A DNA stretch of 56,873 nucleotides from an uncultured Prevotellaceae bacterium (GTDB taxonomy: Bacteria; Bacteroidota; Bacteroidia; Bacteroidales; Bacteroidaceae), in contig OMQN01000006.1 of assembly GCA_900313235.1 (NCBI GenBank), positions 1 to 56,873 on the forward strand, read 5' to 3'. Below the pieces are notes generated by a model. The model searched no databases and had not been told where the DNA came from. It saw only the letters and a program-made list of their open reading frames with translations. The number at the start of each line of letters is the position of its first letter. The stretch's first letter is position 1. A program made the position numbers and the translations under genes. Shown in pieces: positions 49,886 through 56,873 of this stretch.

Positions 49886-51130
49886 TTATTTAATTATTTT
49901 CTCAAATTGGTAGCACCAATGATGCTGAGCATCACAAAGGTTACCACGAGGGCCATTTATACGTCCACTCTTGCCAACTTCACCATTCACTGCATATCGA
50001 ACTTTACATCCTGCAACGGGTTGTGAACAACTTACTACTATGCTTGTGTCGTTCAAACTTATTGACTCTGCAATATTTTGTCCCTGTGGTGTAATAACAC
50101 TGAAGCCATAACAAGATGGCTTACTAACCTGTAACGTATCAAGACGAAGAGGGGGAGAAGGAACATTGAAAGAAATCTGTACATTACAGTCTCCGGCAAC
50201 TACAGATAATGGAATTAGCCCTTTGAAAGGTGCCTGACCACGAATAATTCGCAATGCTGAATGAGCAGCAAGTTGTCCTATCGCTTGCTGGCCTTTTGCA
50301 TCTATATGTATCGCCTCACGTACAAAATCATAAGGATAAGTTGGCCCACTCGCCCAAAACATTGAATCTTTATCTAATAATTCAACAAAAGCCTGAGAAA
50401 CAGAGACTTCACAACTCTCATAATCATTCTCATGGAATCGCTTAGCACGTGTAACAGCATTAGGTTGATAACATATCAGTCTGACAGGTTGTGTTTGGTG
50501 TGTTATGGCACAAATATCTCTATTAATATCCTTACGCCACTGTAATAACTGTTGCATATAATCATAGCCGGGGTAATCTACCATATCTGATTCACCCTGC
50601 ATCCAACAAACTGCTGGGACATATAAAATCCATCCCTTTTTCCGAGCTTTTTCATATGCAGTTCGTATATCGTTAAGAAACTTTCTATAAGGTTTAGTCC
50701 CTTGAGAAAGATTGGAGATTGTTGTAGCGCCTCGTCCACCAGGGAAAATACAAATCAATGTATCTTCTCCTGTCTGTTGAGCCAAACACTCACTCATGCT
50801 ATATACCGACAACTCAAATGAACGTTTATCATAACGAATAACCCGTTTGATTAGCTCACGCCACTCTTCATTAGCAAAATAACCAAAATCGTAGTCCATT
50901 CGTTGTGTAACAATTCTTCCTGCATAGTCATTCTTCAGCCTGCCAAAGTCGGTCAATCGTTCACTTTCCTCGCCTAAAGCCAAACTCTGACCATAGACAG
51001 GAATACAAACGACCACTTTGGGGCCTGCAGACACCTCATCTGAGCTACAATAAAGATGCCATCCAATCAATAGCAACAACGCTATAAGGCCAACTTCCCA
51101 AAAAATCTTTCTATTTTTCTCAATATTCAT
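49886..51130 (-). CDS. SGNH-type carbohydrate esterase (sialate O-acetylesterase-like)
   Basis: 414 residues. An N-terminal membrane anchor or signal (WEVGLIALLLLIGWHLYC) precedes a hydrolase domain with block I VCIPVYGQSLALGEES (Ser), CWMQGESDMVDYPGY (block III-like) near 205, and AIHIDAKGQQAIG (Asp and His) near 300, matching the SASA/DUF303 esterases that remove acetyl groups from sugars. Paired with the acyltransferase downstream (126 nt gap), it may trim acetylation of the locus polysaccharide. The ATG at 51130 follows a -7 box at 51136-51143 by only 5 nt, so a leaderless transcript is likely; the ATG at 51166 lies upstream of the promoter. Confidence 0.85.
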   Translation of the reverse strand: MNIEKNRKIFWEVGLIALLLLIGWHLYCSSDEVSAGPKVVVCIPVYGQSLALGEESERLTDFGRLKNDYAGRIVTQRMDYDFGYFANEEWRELIKRVIRYDKRSFELSVYSMSECLAQQTGEDTLICIFPGGRGATTISNLSQGTKPYRKFLNDIRTAYEKARKKGWILYVPAVCWMQGESDMVDYPGYDYMQQLLQWRKDINRDICAITHQTQPVRLICYQPNAVTRAKRFHENDYESCEVSVSQAFVELLDKDSMFWASGPTYPYDFVREAIHIDAKGQQAIGQLAAHSALRIIRGQAPFKGLIPLSVVAGDCNVQISFNVPSPPLRLDTLQVSKPSCYGFSVITPQGQNIAESISLNDTSIVVSCSQPVAGCKVRYAVNGEVGKSGRINGPRGNLCDAQHHWCYQFEKIIK

Positions 51131-51135
51131 TTTGG

Positions 51136-51143
51136 CAAAGTTA
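51136..51143 (-). promoter_or_regulatory. -7 promoter element of the esterase gene
   Basis: TAACTTTG on the minus strand ending 5 nt before the start codon; predicts a leaderless mRNA. Confidence 0.6.
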
Positions 51144-51184
51144 ATGCTTTTTACCGACATAAGCAAATAAATACGTCATATTTT

Positions 51185-51215
51185 TTTGAGTTGTCAAAGC
51201 AAATGTGTATCTTTG
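51185..51215 (+). promoter_or_regulatory. Promoter of the three-glycosyltransferase unit
   Basis: TTTG (51185-51188), 19 nt, TATCTTTG (51208-51215), 38 nt before the first ATG. Confidence 0.75.
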
Positions 51216-51253
51216 CAGAAGAAATAGCGATTTAGATAATCGGAAGCTTTTAG

Positions 51254-52180
51254 ATGGGCCAACAAAATAGTAACCGACTAATATCTATCATCACCATCAA
51301 TTACAATGGGCTGAAAGACACCTGTGAACTGATGGATACGTTACCTTTAGACGATGCGTCGATAGAGGTAATCGTGGTAGATAATGCCTCACGGGAAGAC
51401 GAAGCGAGCGTCATCCAGCAGCGCTATCCACAGGTCAAGGTCGTTCGCAGTCAAGAGAATCTGGGCTTTGCCGGTGGTAACAACCTGGGTATCGAAGCTG
51501 CCAGTGGTCAGTATCTCTACTTCATCAATAACGACACCCTGCTGACTTTACAGGAAGAGCCTGTCCAAAAAACAAAACATGGCATGCAGGCAGACCTCAG
51601 ACACCTTGTCGAACGTTTTGAGTCCAACCCGAAGATTGGCATGGTATGTCCGAAGATACGCTTTACATGGGGCGACAACCTGATACAGTTTGCGGGCTAT
51701 ACCCCACTCTCTCGCATCACTATGCGCAACCACGCCATTGGCTTTAACGAGTCTGACTACGGACAGTACGACACAGCCCATCCGACGCCCTATGGACATG
51801 GCGCTGCCATGATGGTGCGTCGCGAAGTCATCGAAAAGGCAGGCATGATGCCAACCTGCTTCTTCCTCTATTACGAGGAACTCGACTGGTCTATGATGAT
51901 TAGACGTGCAGGCTATGACATCTGGTATGAACCCGCCAGCACCATCTATCATAAAGAGAGCCAGACGACGGGACAGGTCAGTCCCCTGCGTACCTATTAT
52001 ATCACGCGTAACCGTCTGCTCTTCGTTCGACGCAACAGTCCCTTTCCCTGGCGTTACCTGTCCTACCTCTACCTCATTTTCATAGCAGACATGAAGGAGA
52101 TTGTGAAGAATCTGACAAAACGACGCTATGACTTGGCGAAAGCAGTACTGCGAGGAATCTGGCATTTTATAAAACATTGA
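51254..52180 (+). CDS. Family 2 glycosyltransferase (rhamnosyltransferase-like)
   Basis: 308 residues of the GT-A fold. SIITINYNGLKDTCEL at 11-26 binds nucleotide sugar, NLGFAGGNNLGIEAASGQYL near 74 and FINNDTLL near 95 (the DXD-equivalent NND) are typical of rhamnosyl/galactosyltransferases such as WbbL. HGAAMMVRREVIEKAG near 190 and FLYYEELDWSMMIRRAGYD near 213 complete the acceptor site. Cytosolic, probably adding a sugar to the lipid-linked repeat unit. First of three glycosyltransferase genes spaced 4 and 21 nt apart. Confidence 0.94.
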   Translation: MGQQNSNRLISIITINYNGLKDTCELMDTLPLDDASIEVIVVDNASREDEASVIQQRYPQVKVVRSQENLGFAGGNNLGIEAASGQYLYFINNDTLLTLQEEPVQKTKHGMQADLRHLVERFESNPKIGMVCPKIRFTWGDNLIQFAGYTPLSRITMRNHAIGFNESDYGQYDTAHPTPYGHGAAMMVRREVIEKAGMMPTCFFLYYEELDWSMMIRRAGYDIWYEPASTIYHKESQTTGQVSPLRTYYITRNRLLFVRRNSPFPWRYLSYLYLIFIADMKEIVKNLTKRRYDLAKAVLRGIWHFIKH

Positions 52181-52184
52181 GCGT

Positions 52185-53351
52185 ATGGATTTGTGGACGA
52201 TTATATATTATTTCGACTATGCCTTTTTCATCTTCGTCTGTATGACGGTGGTGTATATGGGTATCTTTGCGCTGGCCTCCATGTTCAGCCAGCACCAGGA
52301 TACTCCGAAGAGTCGTGTACAAAACCGTTTCATCATTCTCATCCCAGCCTACAAGAATGGAGCCAGCGCTGAACAGACAGTACAATCTATCCTTGGACAG
52401 ACCTATCCCCAGCGTCAGTTTGACGTGACTGTGGTTGCCGACCAAATCGACGAGATGAGCAGTTTCCGTCTGGCCCAACAACCCATCACCTTGTTGGTAC
52501 CCAATTTCACCAAGAGTTCCCGTGCCAAGTCATTGCAGCTGGCCATCAACAACCTGCCGCAGTTCAAGCTCTATGATATTGCAGTAGTCCTCAACCCTGG
52601 TAATATTGTGGAACCCGAATTCCTTGAGCAACTGAACGATGCCTATGAGGCTGCAGGCACGAAGGCCATTCAGTGCCACATGCTCTCACAGAACCGCGAT
52701 ACCGTATCGGCACGTCTGAGTGCTATCTTCGAGGAAATCAACAACTCTATCTTCCGTCGCGGCCACGTCACATTAGGCCTGTCTGCTGCTGCCTCCAACT
52801 CAGCAATGGCCTTCGACTTCAACTGGTTTAAGGCTAACATCCTGACGACCAACACCTATTGGGATGACAAGGAGCTGGAGGCTCGTCTGCTGCGCCAACA
52901 TATCTTTGTAGACTATTTCGACGACATCATGGTATTCTCTGAGAAAACCCGTAAGGCAGAGGACTTCAATCGCCAGCGTGGTCGGTGGTTACTGTCACAT
53001 CTGGCTACCATCATCCGCAACATCCGCTATCTGCCTGGAGCCATCATCCAGCGTCATTACGACCTGATAGACAAGATTCTCCAATGGATGCTGCTGCCTC
53101 GTATTCTGATGATGGCCATCATCATCGCTATGGGCATCTTCATGCCTTTCATCTATTTCTCGTTGGCTCTCAAGTGGTGGGCACTATTTGCTATCGTACT
53201 GTTTATCTTTGCGTTAGCTACTCCCAACTACTTGGTCGACGACAAGTGGGATCGCACCTTCTTCTCCATACCGATCATCCTCTTGGCCATTGTTTTGGCA
53301 AAGACCTCTATCGGAAAGAAACTGAAAGCGGACTTAAATAAGAAACTGTAA
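52185..53351 (+). CDS. Membrane GT2-like protein lacking the DXD motif
   Basis: 388 residues with one N-terminal helix (8-33) and two to three C-terminal helices (about 305-375), the layout of processive or membrane-bound GT2 enzymes. FIILIPAYKNGASAEQTVQS at 49 is the nucleotide-binding strand, the third-motif region reads DDKELEARLL near 227 and the QxxRW-type motif reads QRGRW at 264-268. At the place of the DXD motif it has NPGN (137-140), whereas the next gene has DADN. It is clearly a paralogue of that gene (shared QCH, FEEINN/SEEINN and GLS blocks). It may be a partner or regulator rather than an active enzyme. Confidence 0.85.
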   Translation: MDLWTIIYYFDYAFFIFVCMTVVYMGIFALASMFSQHQDTPKSRVQNRFIILIPAYKNGASAEQTVQSILGQTYPQRQFDVTVVADQIDEMSSFRLAQQPITLLVPNFTKSSRAKSLQLAINNLPQFKLYDIAVVLNPGNIVEPEFLEQLNDAYEAAGTKAIQCHMLSQNRDTVSARLSAIFEEINNSIFRRGHVTLGLSAAASNSAMAFDFNWFKANILTTNTYWDDKELEARLLRQHIFVDYFDDIMVFSEKTRKAEDFNRQRGRWLLSHLATIIRNIRYLPGAIIQRHYDLIDKILQWMLLPRILMMAIIIAMGIFMPFIYFSLALKWWALFAIVLFIFALATPNYLVDDKWDRTFFSIPIILLAIVLAKTSIGKKLKADLNKKL

Positions 53352-53372
53352 CCCATAACACCTTATTATATT

Positions 53373-54590
53373 ATGAGTATCGTTTGGTTGATTTTACACA
53401 TCGTTGAGATATTCCTTTGGTTGTTACTGGCAGCCTCTGGCGCCTATATTCTGTTCTTCGCATCAGTATCGATATTGTGGAAGGACACCGTCTCTCCGCT
53501 CTCCGCCTATCTGGAGGACCAGCTTCGCTCCATGCGCGAGCCACGACAGTACACTTTCCTTGTACTTTATCCGGCCTACAACGAAGACCGCGTCATCGTC
53601 AACTCCGTGTCCACCTTCTTAGGACAGTACTACCCCTATAAGGGCTTCCATGTGGCCGTCATCAGTGACCACATGCAGCCAGAGACCAATGAACAACTGG
53701 CTCAGTTGCCCATCACGCTTCTACAACCTGTCTTCGAGAAGAGTAGCAAGGCTAAGGCCATGCAATATGCGCTGCAACAGATTCAAGGAGAATACGACTA
53801 TGTCGTCATCCTCGACGCCGACAACGTGGTAGAGCAAGACTTTCTGGCCAAGCTCAACGATGTCTGCAACAAGGGTTACGACGCCATCCAGTGTCACCGT
53901 TGTGCCAAAAACTCCAACAACAACATTGCTGTGCTCGATGGTGTCAGCGAGGAGATTAACAACACCCTGTTCCGCAAGGCTCACAACCGCATAGGCCTCT
54001 CTTCTGCCCTCATCGGCTCAGGCATGTGCTTCAAGTTCAAGTGGTTCAAGGAGAATGTCTACAAGCTGTCCACCGCTGGTGAGGACCGTGAGTTGGAGGC
54101 TCTTCTGTTGCGCCAGAAGATTCATATCCACTACGAGCCAGACATCCATGTTTACGACGAGAAGGTGTCGAACAAAGAGAACTTCCAGAAGCAGCGTCTG
54201 CGCTGGATGACAGCGCAGATACAGAGTCTGTTCTCGCTGCTGCCCTACGTTCCCAAGGCGCTGATGGATGGCAACATCGACTACATCGACAAAACCTTCC
54301 AACAGGCCCTCATCCCCCGTTCCATGCTGATTGTGCTGACGTTCGTACTGGCATGCTTGGTCACTCTGCTCTCGCTCGACTGGTGCATCAAGTGGTGGTT
54401 GCTGTTCCTCTTCATCTGTCTGTCGCTCTACGTGTCTACGCCTAAACAGTTGCGCAGCCACTCTGTCTTCGGCAAGATTCTGTCCATCCCCATGCTGGTA
54501 TGGAAGATGATTCTCAACATCCTGAAGATAGACCGCAAGAACACCGACTTCATCCACACCACCCACGACCAGGCAGAGAAGAAATCCTAA
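53373..54590 (+). CDS. Membrane-bound family 2 glycosyltransferase
   Basis: 405 residues: N-terminal helix about 5-35, GT-A domain, and two C-terminal helices about 315-355. All expected motifs are present: VLYPAYNEDRVIVNSV near 64, ILDADNVVE with DAD at 148-150, GEDRELEALLL near 236 and QKQRLRW at 272-278. It resembles cellulose-synthase-like or NodC-like transferases. It follows the DXD-less paralogue by 21 nt and probably arose with it by tandem duplication. Heptad repeats begin 8 nt after its stop. Confidence 0.9.
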   Translation: MSIVWLILHIVEIFLWLLLAASGAYILFFASVSILWKDTVSPLSAYLEDQLRSMREPRQYTFLVLYPAYNEDRVIVNSVSTFLGQYYPYKGFHVAVISDHMQPETNEQLAQLPITLLQPVFEKSSKAKAMQYALQQIQGEYDYVVILDADNVVEQDFLAKLNDVCNKGYDAIQCHRCAKNSNNNIAVLDGVSEEINNTLFRKAHNRIGLSSALIGSGMCFKFKWFKENVYKLSTAGEDRELEALLLRQKIHIHYEPDIHVYDEKVSNKENFQKQRLRWMTAQIQSLFSLLPYVPKALMDGNIDYIDKTFQQALIPRSMLIVLTFVLACLVTLLSLDWCIKWWLLFLFICLSLYVSTPKQLRSHSVFGKILSIPMLVWKMILNILKIDRKNTDFIHTTHDQAEKKS

Positions 54591-54598
54591 CGGCCAAC

Positions 54599-54647
54599 GG
54601 TTATTGGTTATTGGTTATTGGTTATTGGTTAACGGTTATTGGCTATT
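54599..54647. repeat. Seven 7-nt tandem units (GGTTATT type)
   Basis: Four copies of GGTTATT, then GGTTAAC, GGTTATT, GGCTATT. The stop codon of the VirE-like gene (TAA at 54629-54631 on the minus strand) and its last four residues (ANNR) lie inside the repeat. Confidence 0.85.
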
Positions 54648-56797
54648 GTTTCAACGACCCAATACTCTGTGCCTGTGTGAGGGCGACGGCTCTGGAACTT
54701 GTATTCAGGGCGGTTTAGGAAGTTGCCGATTTTCTCAAAGGTGCCTGGCTCCTCTTTGTATGACGAGCGGAAGGCCTGTTTTAAGCGGGCAGAGATGTCC
54801 TTCAGCGCCACCCACCTACCCTCCTCATCGCCCTCTGGACGACGATAGAGCGACAGCAGCATCTCACCAAGACCATTCAGCCGCTGGTACTGTAGGTTGT
54901 GGTTCATCAGCGCCTGTTCCTCGTCCTTTGTCAGCCAGTAGCGCTCGCCATGTGCCACCTCATAGAGCAGCTGCGCATAGAGCTGGTCGTACTCCACAGG
55001 CGTCTGGAAGTCGATGTTTCCCTCAGCAACCACACAGATGAAACGGCGCGAGCCGCTGGGGTCAGCGAGTGGTGTCTGGTCGTTGGTGGTGCCAATGAAC
55101 GACGCATAGCGACGATGACTGCTATAGGCCTTGCCGTATGGTGGGCGGTATTTCAGATCGGCTGTCGACACAAGGTATTTCAACACAATCTGCTGGCGCT
55201 GGGTAATCTTGTCAAACTCGTCGAGGTTGATAAGTGCAAACGACGTCAGTCCGAGGTTCAGGTCCGACTCATTCTTGAAGTTGATGCGGTCGTTGTAATA
55301 TTCGCGCTGGTCGCGAGGCAACAGGATGCGACAGAACGACGACTTGCCGCAGCCCTGGCGACCTATTAAAAGAGGTACGAGGGCATTACCCGTCAGCTGT
55401 CCCTTGCCCTGCCACATAGCCACCATCGAGCGCATCCACAGGTGAAACAGGTGTGTCCACTCCTGGTAGTCCGTCTTGACGCGCTGGGCAAGAGGCGCCA
55501 CACGGTCCTTGCCGTCCCAGCGAGGCAAGTGTTCCAGCCAGTCACTGATGGGGTCATAGAGTTCGATATCGTCAGAGTTGACAAAGCGGCGGATGTCCTT
55601 GTCCCAACAGCGGATGCCCTGCTCCAGAGCACGCATGGTCATAGAGTTGCGAGCCTCTTCCGTCAGGTCTTGGAAGGAGAATCCCAGCCCTTTTCTCTGA
55701 CGGTATTCCGCCACGCCACGCATCACGTTCTTGCGCAGTTCGTAGTGCTCACGCAGAAAGATGTCAATCTTCATCGTCAGCAGCGTCTCTGGGGCAATGT
55801 TCTTCAGTCTTTGCTTGCAGCCTTTCCTACCCCGATACTTCTTCTCATTTGCCTCACGGTAGGCGTTCTCAAAGGTCAGGCGCACCATCAATGGGTCTTG
55901 GCGGAAAGGCGTACGGGCAGTCGTCATTCTCAAGGCAATACCCATCGGGATGCCTGTTTCCTGACATCGGTCGGCCAGTCGGATAGCCAGCAGATGGGTA
56001 TACTCGGCATCGTCGCTAAAGTCCTGTTCCTCAACAGTTGCCATCTCGTCATAGGCCTTCATCAGGTTGAACTCATAAATCTTGTGCAACGTCAGGTAAC
56101 GATCCAAGCCTGGCGCTGTCTCCTTTGGTTCAATGGTCGTACTGACAGATGGTGCCGCCACCGCAGTATCGACATAGAACGCCACAGCCAACGGATTAAA
56201 GAATGCTTCTGGGTCGTAGCTGATATAGCAGGCACGATCCATTCTAGGTTCCAGTTTCTCAATGGTTACGCCCAACTGTGCGTTATAGGCCATACGGGCC
56301 TTCTCGTAGAGGTTCAAGTGAAACACTCGTTCCTCTTCTTGCGCCATTCCTTTTCCTTCATCCAACTTGCTTCCACCTTCAGCAATTTCTCCACTACATA
56401 CAATCTTAACGCTACGACCACTGGCACCCACAAAGGCCAACAGCGTCTGTGGCATCAAGGCAGCACCCTGACGAATAGCAGCAGCCTCCTCATAGCTCTG
56501 TAGGTTGTTCACCTCCAGCAGCACCAGTTGCGTATAACCTTTGCTAACGCGCTGGTGGTTACGATTCTCCCACAGCTGGGCAAAGTACAGTAATGGCAGT
56601 TTCCTGGTATACTCTTCGCCACCTTTGAACGTACCGTCTTCGTTACGTTCCTTGTCAATGACGGGATAGTAGGTTCGCAACAGGTCAACCTCCTTACGAT
56701 AGTCTCCCTGTCGCATCATCTCCACCACCTTATCTATATCCAGCGTGCGCAACGCCTCGCCACCACGCTGATTCTTCATCAATGTAATCTGCTTCAT
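54629..56797 (-). CDS. BT4734/VirE-type primase-helicase-like protein
   Basis: 722 residues. The N-terminal part (about 20-250) matches the BT4734-like/VirE N-terminal domain, thought to be primase-related, with LLYFAQLWENRNHQR and LLAFVGASGRSVKIVCSG blocks. The C-terminal part is a VapE-like superfamily 3-type ATPase: Walker A PLLIGRQGCGKSSFCR near 475, Walker B ALINLDEFDKI near 515, FIGTTNDQTPLADPSGSRRF near 568 as sensor and arginine finger. Such proteins occur on mobile elements and also singly in Bacteroidales chromosomes. No integrase, phage or plasmid gene is visible nearby. Own promoter at 56835-56842. Confidence 0.88.
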   Translation of the reverse strand: MKQITLMKNQRGGEALRTLDIDKVVEMMRQGDYRKEVDLLRTYYPVIDKERNEDGTFKGGEEYTRKLPLLYFAQLWENRNHQRVSKGYTQLVLLEVNNLQSYEEAAAIRQGAALMPQTLLAFVGASGRSVKIVCSGEIAEGGSKLDEGKGMAQEEERVFHLNLYEKARMAYNAQLGVTIEKLEPRMDRACYISYDPEAFFNPLAVAFYVDTAVAAPSVSTTIEPKETAPGLDRYLTLHKIYEFNLMKAYDEMATVEEQDFSDDAEYTHLLAIRLADRCQETGIPMGIALRMTTARTPFRQDPLMVRLTFENAYREANEKKYRGRKGCKQRLKNIAPETLLTMKIDIFLREHYELRKNVMRGVAEYRQRKGLGFSFQDLTEEARNSMTMRALEQGIRCWDKDIRRFVNSDDIELYDPISDWLEHLPRWDGKDRVAPLAQRVKTDYQEWTHLFHLWMRSMVAMWQGKGQLTGNALVPLLIGRQGCGKSSFCRILLPRDQREYYNDRINFKNESDLNLGLTSFALINLDEFDKITQRQQIVLKYLVSTADLKYRPPYGKAYSSHRRYASFIGTTNDQTPLADPSGSRRFICVVAEGNIDFQTPVEYDQLYAQLLYEVAHGERYWLTKDEEQALMNHNLQYQRLNGLGEMLLSLYRRPEGDEEGRWVALKDISARLKQAFRSSYKEEPGTFEKIGNFLNRPEYKFQSRRPHTGTEYWVVETIANNR

Positions 56798-56834
56798 ATT
56801 CGATTAAGGTAAAATAATCAGTTCATATTCTGTG

Positions 56835-56842
56835 CAAAGATA
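56835..56842 (-). promoter_or_regulatory. -7 promoter element of the VirE-like gene
   Basis: TATCTTTG on the minus strand, 38 nt before the start codon; a TTG lies about 22 nt further upstream. Confidence 0.65.
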
Positions 56843-56873
56843 CAACAAAAAACTGATATTTGTACAATACCCC

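Noticed and set aside
54599-54647. CRISPR-like array from the GGTTATT repeats
   Set aside because: Units are 7 nt with no spacers, and no cas genes are present.
51254-56797. Prophage or integrative element at the right end because of the VirE-like gene
   Set aside because: No integrase, terminase, capsid, mobilisation gene or flanking direct repeat is visible up to the window edge.

Overview
The window looks like a chromosome segment from a member of the Bacteroidales, most likely Prevotellaceae. Nearly every transcription unit is preceded by the Bacteroidota-type promoter (TTTG, a spacer of about 19-22 nt, then TAnnTTTG), start codons mostly lack Shine-Dalgarno sequences, and the gene families (type III glutamine synthetase, DUF4301, DUF4840, BT4734-type VirE proteins, class 1B PyrD/PyrK) are typical of that group. 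I see no rRNA, tRNA, CRISPR array, prophage or transposase.

From 1 to 5.1 kb, on the minus strand, lies a branched-chain amino-acid operon: leuA, leuC, leuD and a second synthase, possibly citramalate synthase, that runs off the left edge. A 25-codon leader peptide rich in Leu and Ile codons precedes it, with a terminator/antiterminator switch. leuC and the second synthase each carry an in-frame copy of a GC-rich palindromic repeat that encodes the same short peptide. From 5.1 to 10.8 kb come a lipoprotein oligopeptidase, a DUF4301 protein and a membrane nucleotide-sugar dehydratase/epimerase. From 10.8 to 16.9 kb lies an aromatic amino-acid operon (pheA, aminotransferase, DAHP synthase-chorismate mutase, tyrA) followed by a TerB/J-domain protein and a QueH-formyltetrahydrofolate cyclo-ligase fusion. 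It has its own 25-codon leader, with four Phe and four Tyr codons, and a second attenuator.

From 17 to 20 kb there are two secreted peptidases and a small secreted protein. From 20 to 24.4 kb come slyD, aroC, a candidate small RNA, pyrK-pyrD and an XRE regulator with a long repeat-bearing upstream region. From 25 to 35.8 kb there are luxS-holA, an orphan HsdR-N-like nuclease domain, an RND efflux pair, a coiled-coil zinc-ribbon protein, a Nif3-like protein, a PurF paralogue without the catalytic cysteine, and a minimal ABC ATPase coupled to a small membrane protein. From 35.8 to 42.2 kb are the agmatine-to-putrescine genes aguA and aguB (with an inverted lipoprotein gene between them), glnN and xylB.

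From 42.4 to 54.6 kb lies an exopolysaccharide locus. It contains a stand-alone response regulator, a sugar transferase with a receiver-like N-terminus and an acidic insertion, a half-length TolC-like protein, a Wzz-like co-polymerase with a cytosolic P-loop domain, a Wzy-like polymerase, an acyltransferase, an SGNH esterase and three family 2 glycosyltransferases. The window ends with a VirE/BT4734-type primase-helicase-like protein. Many short gaps between genes are filled by period-7 (sometimes 8) tandem repeats, each gap with its own unit.
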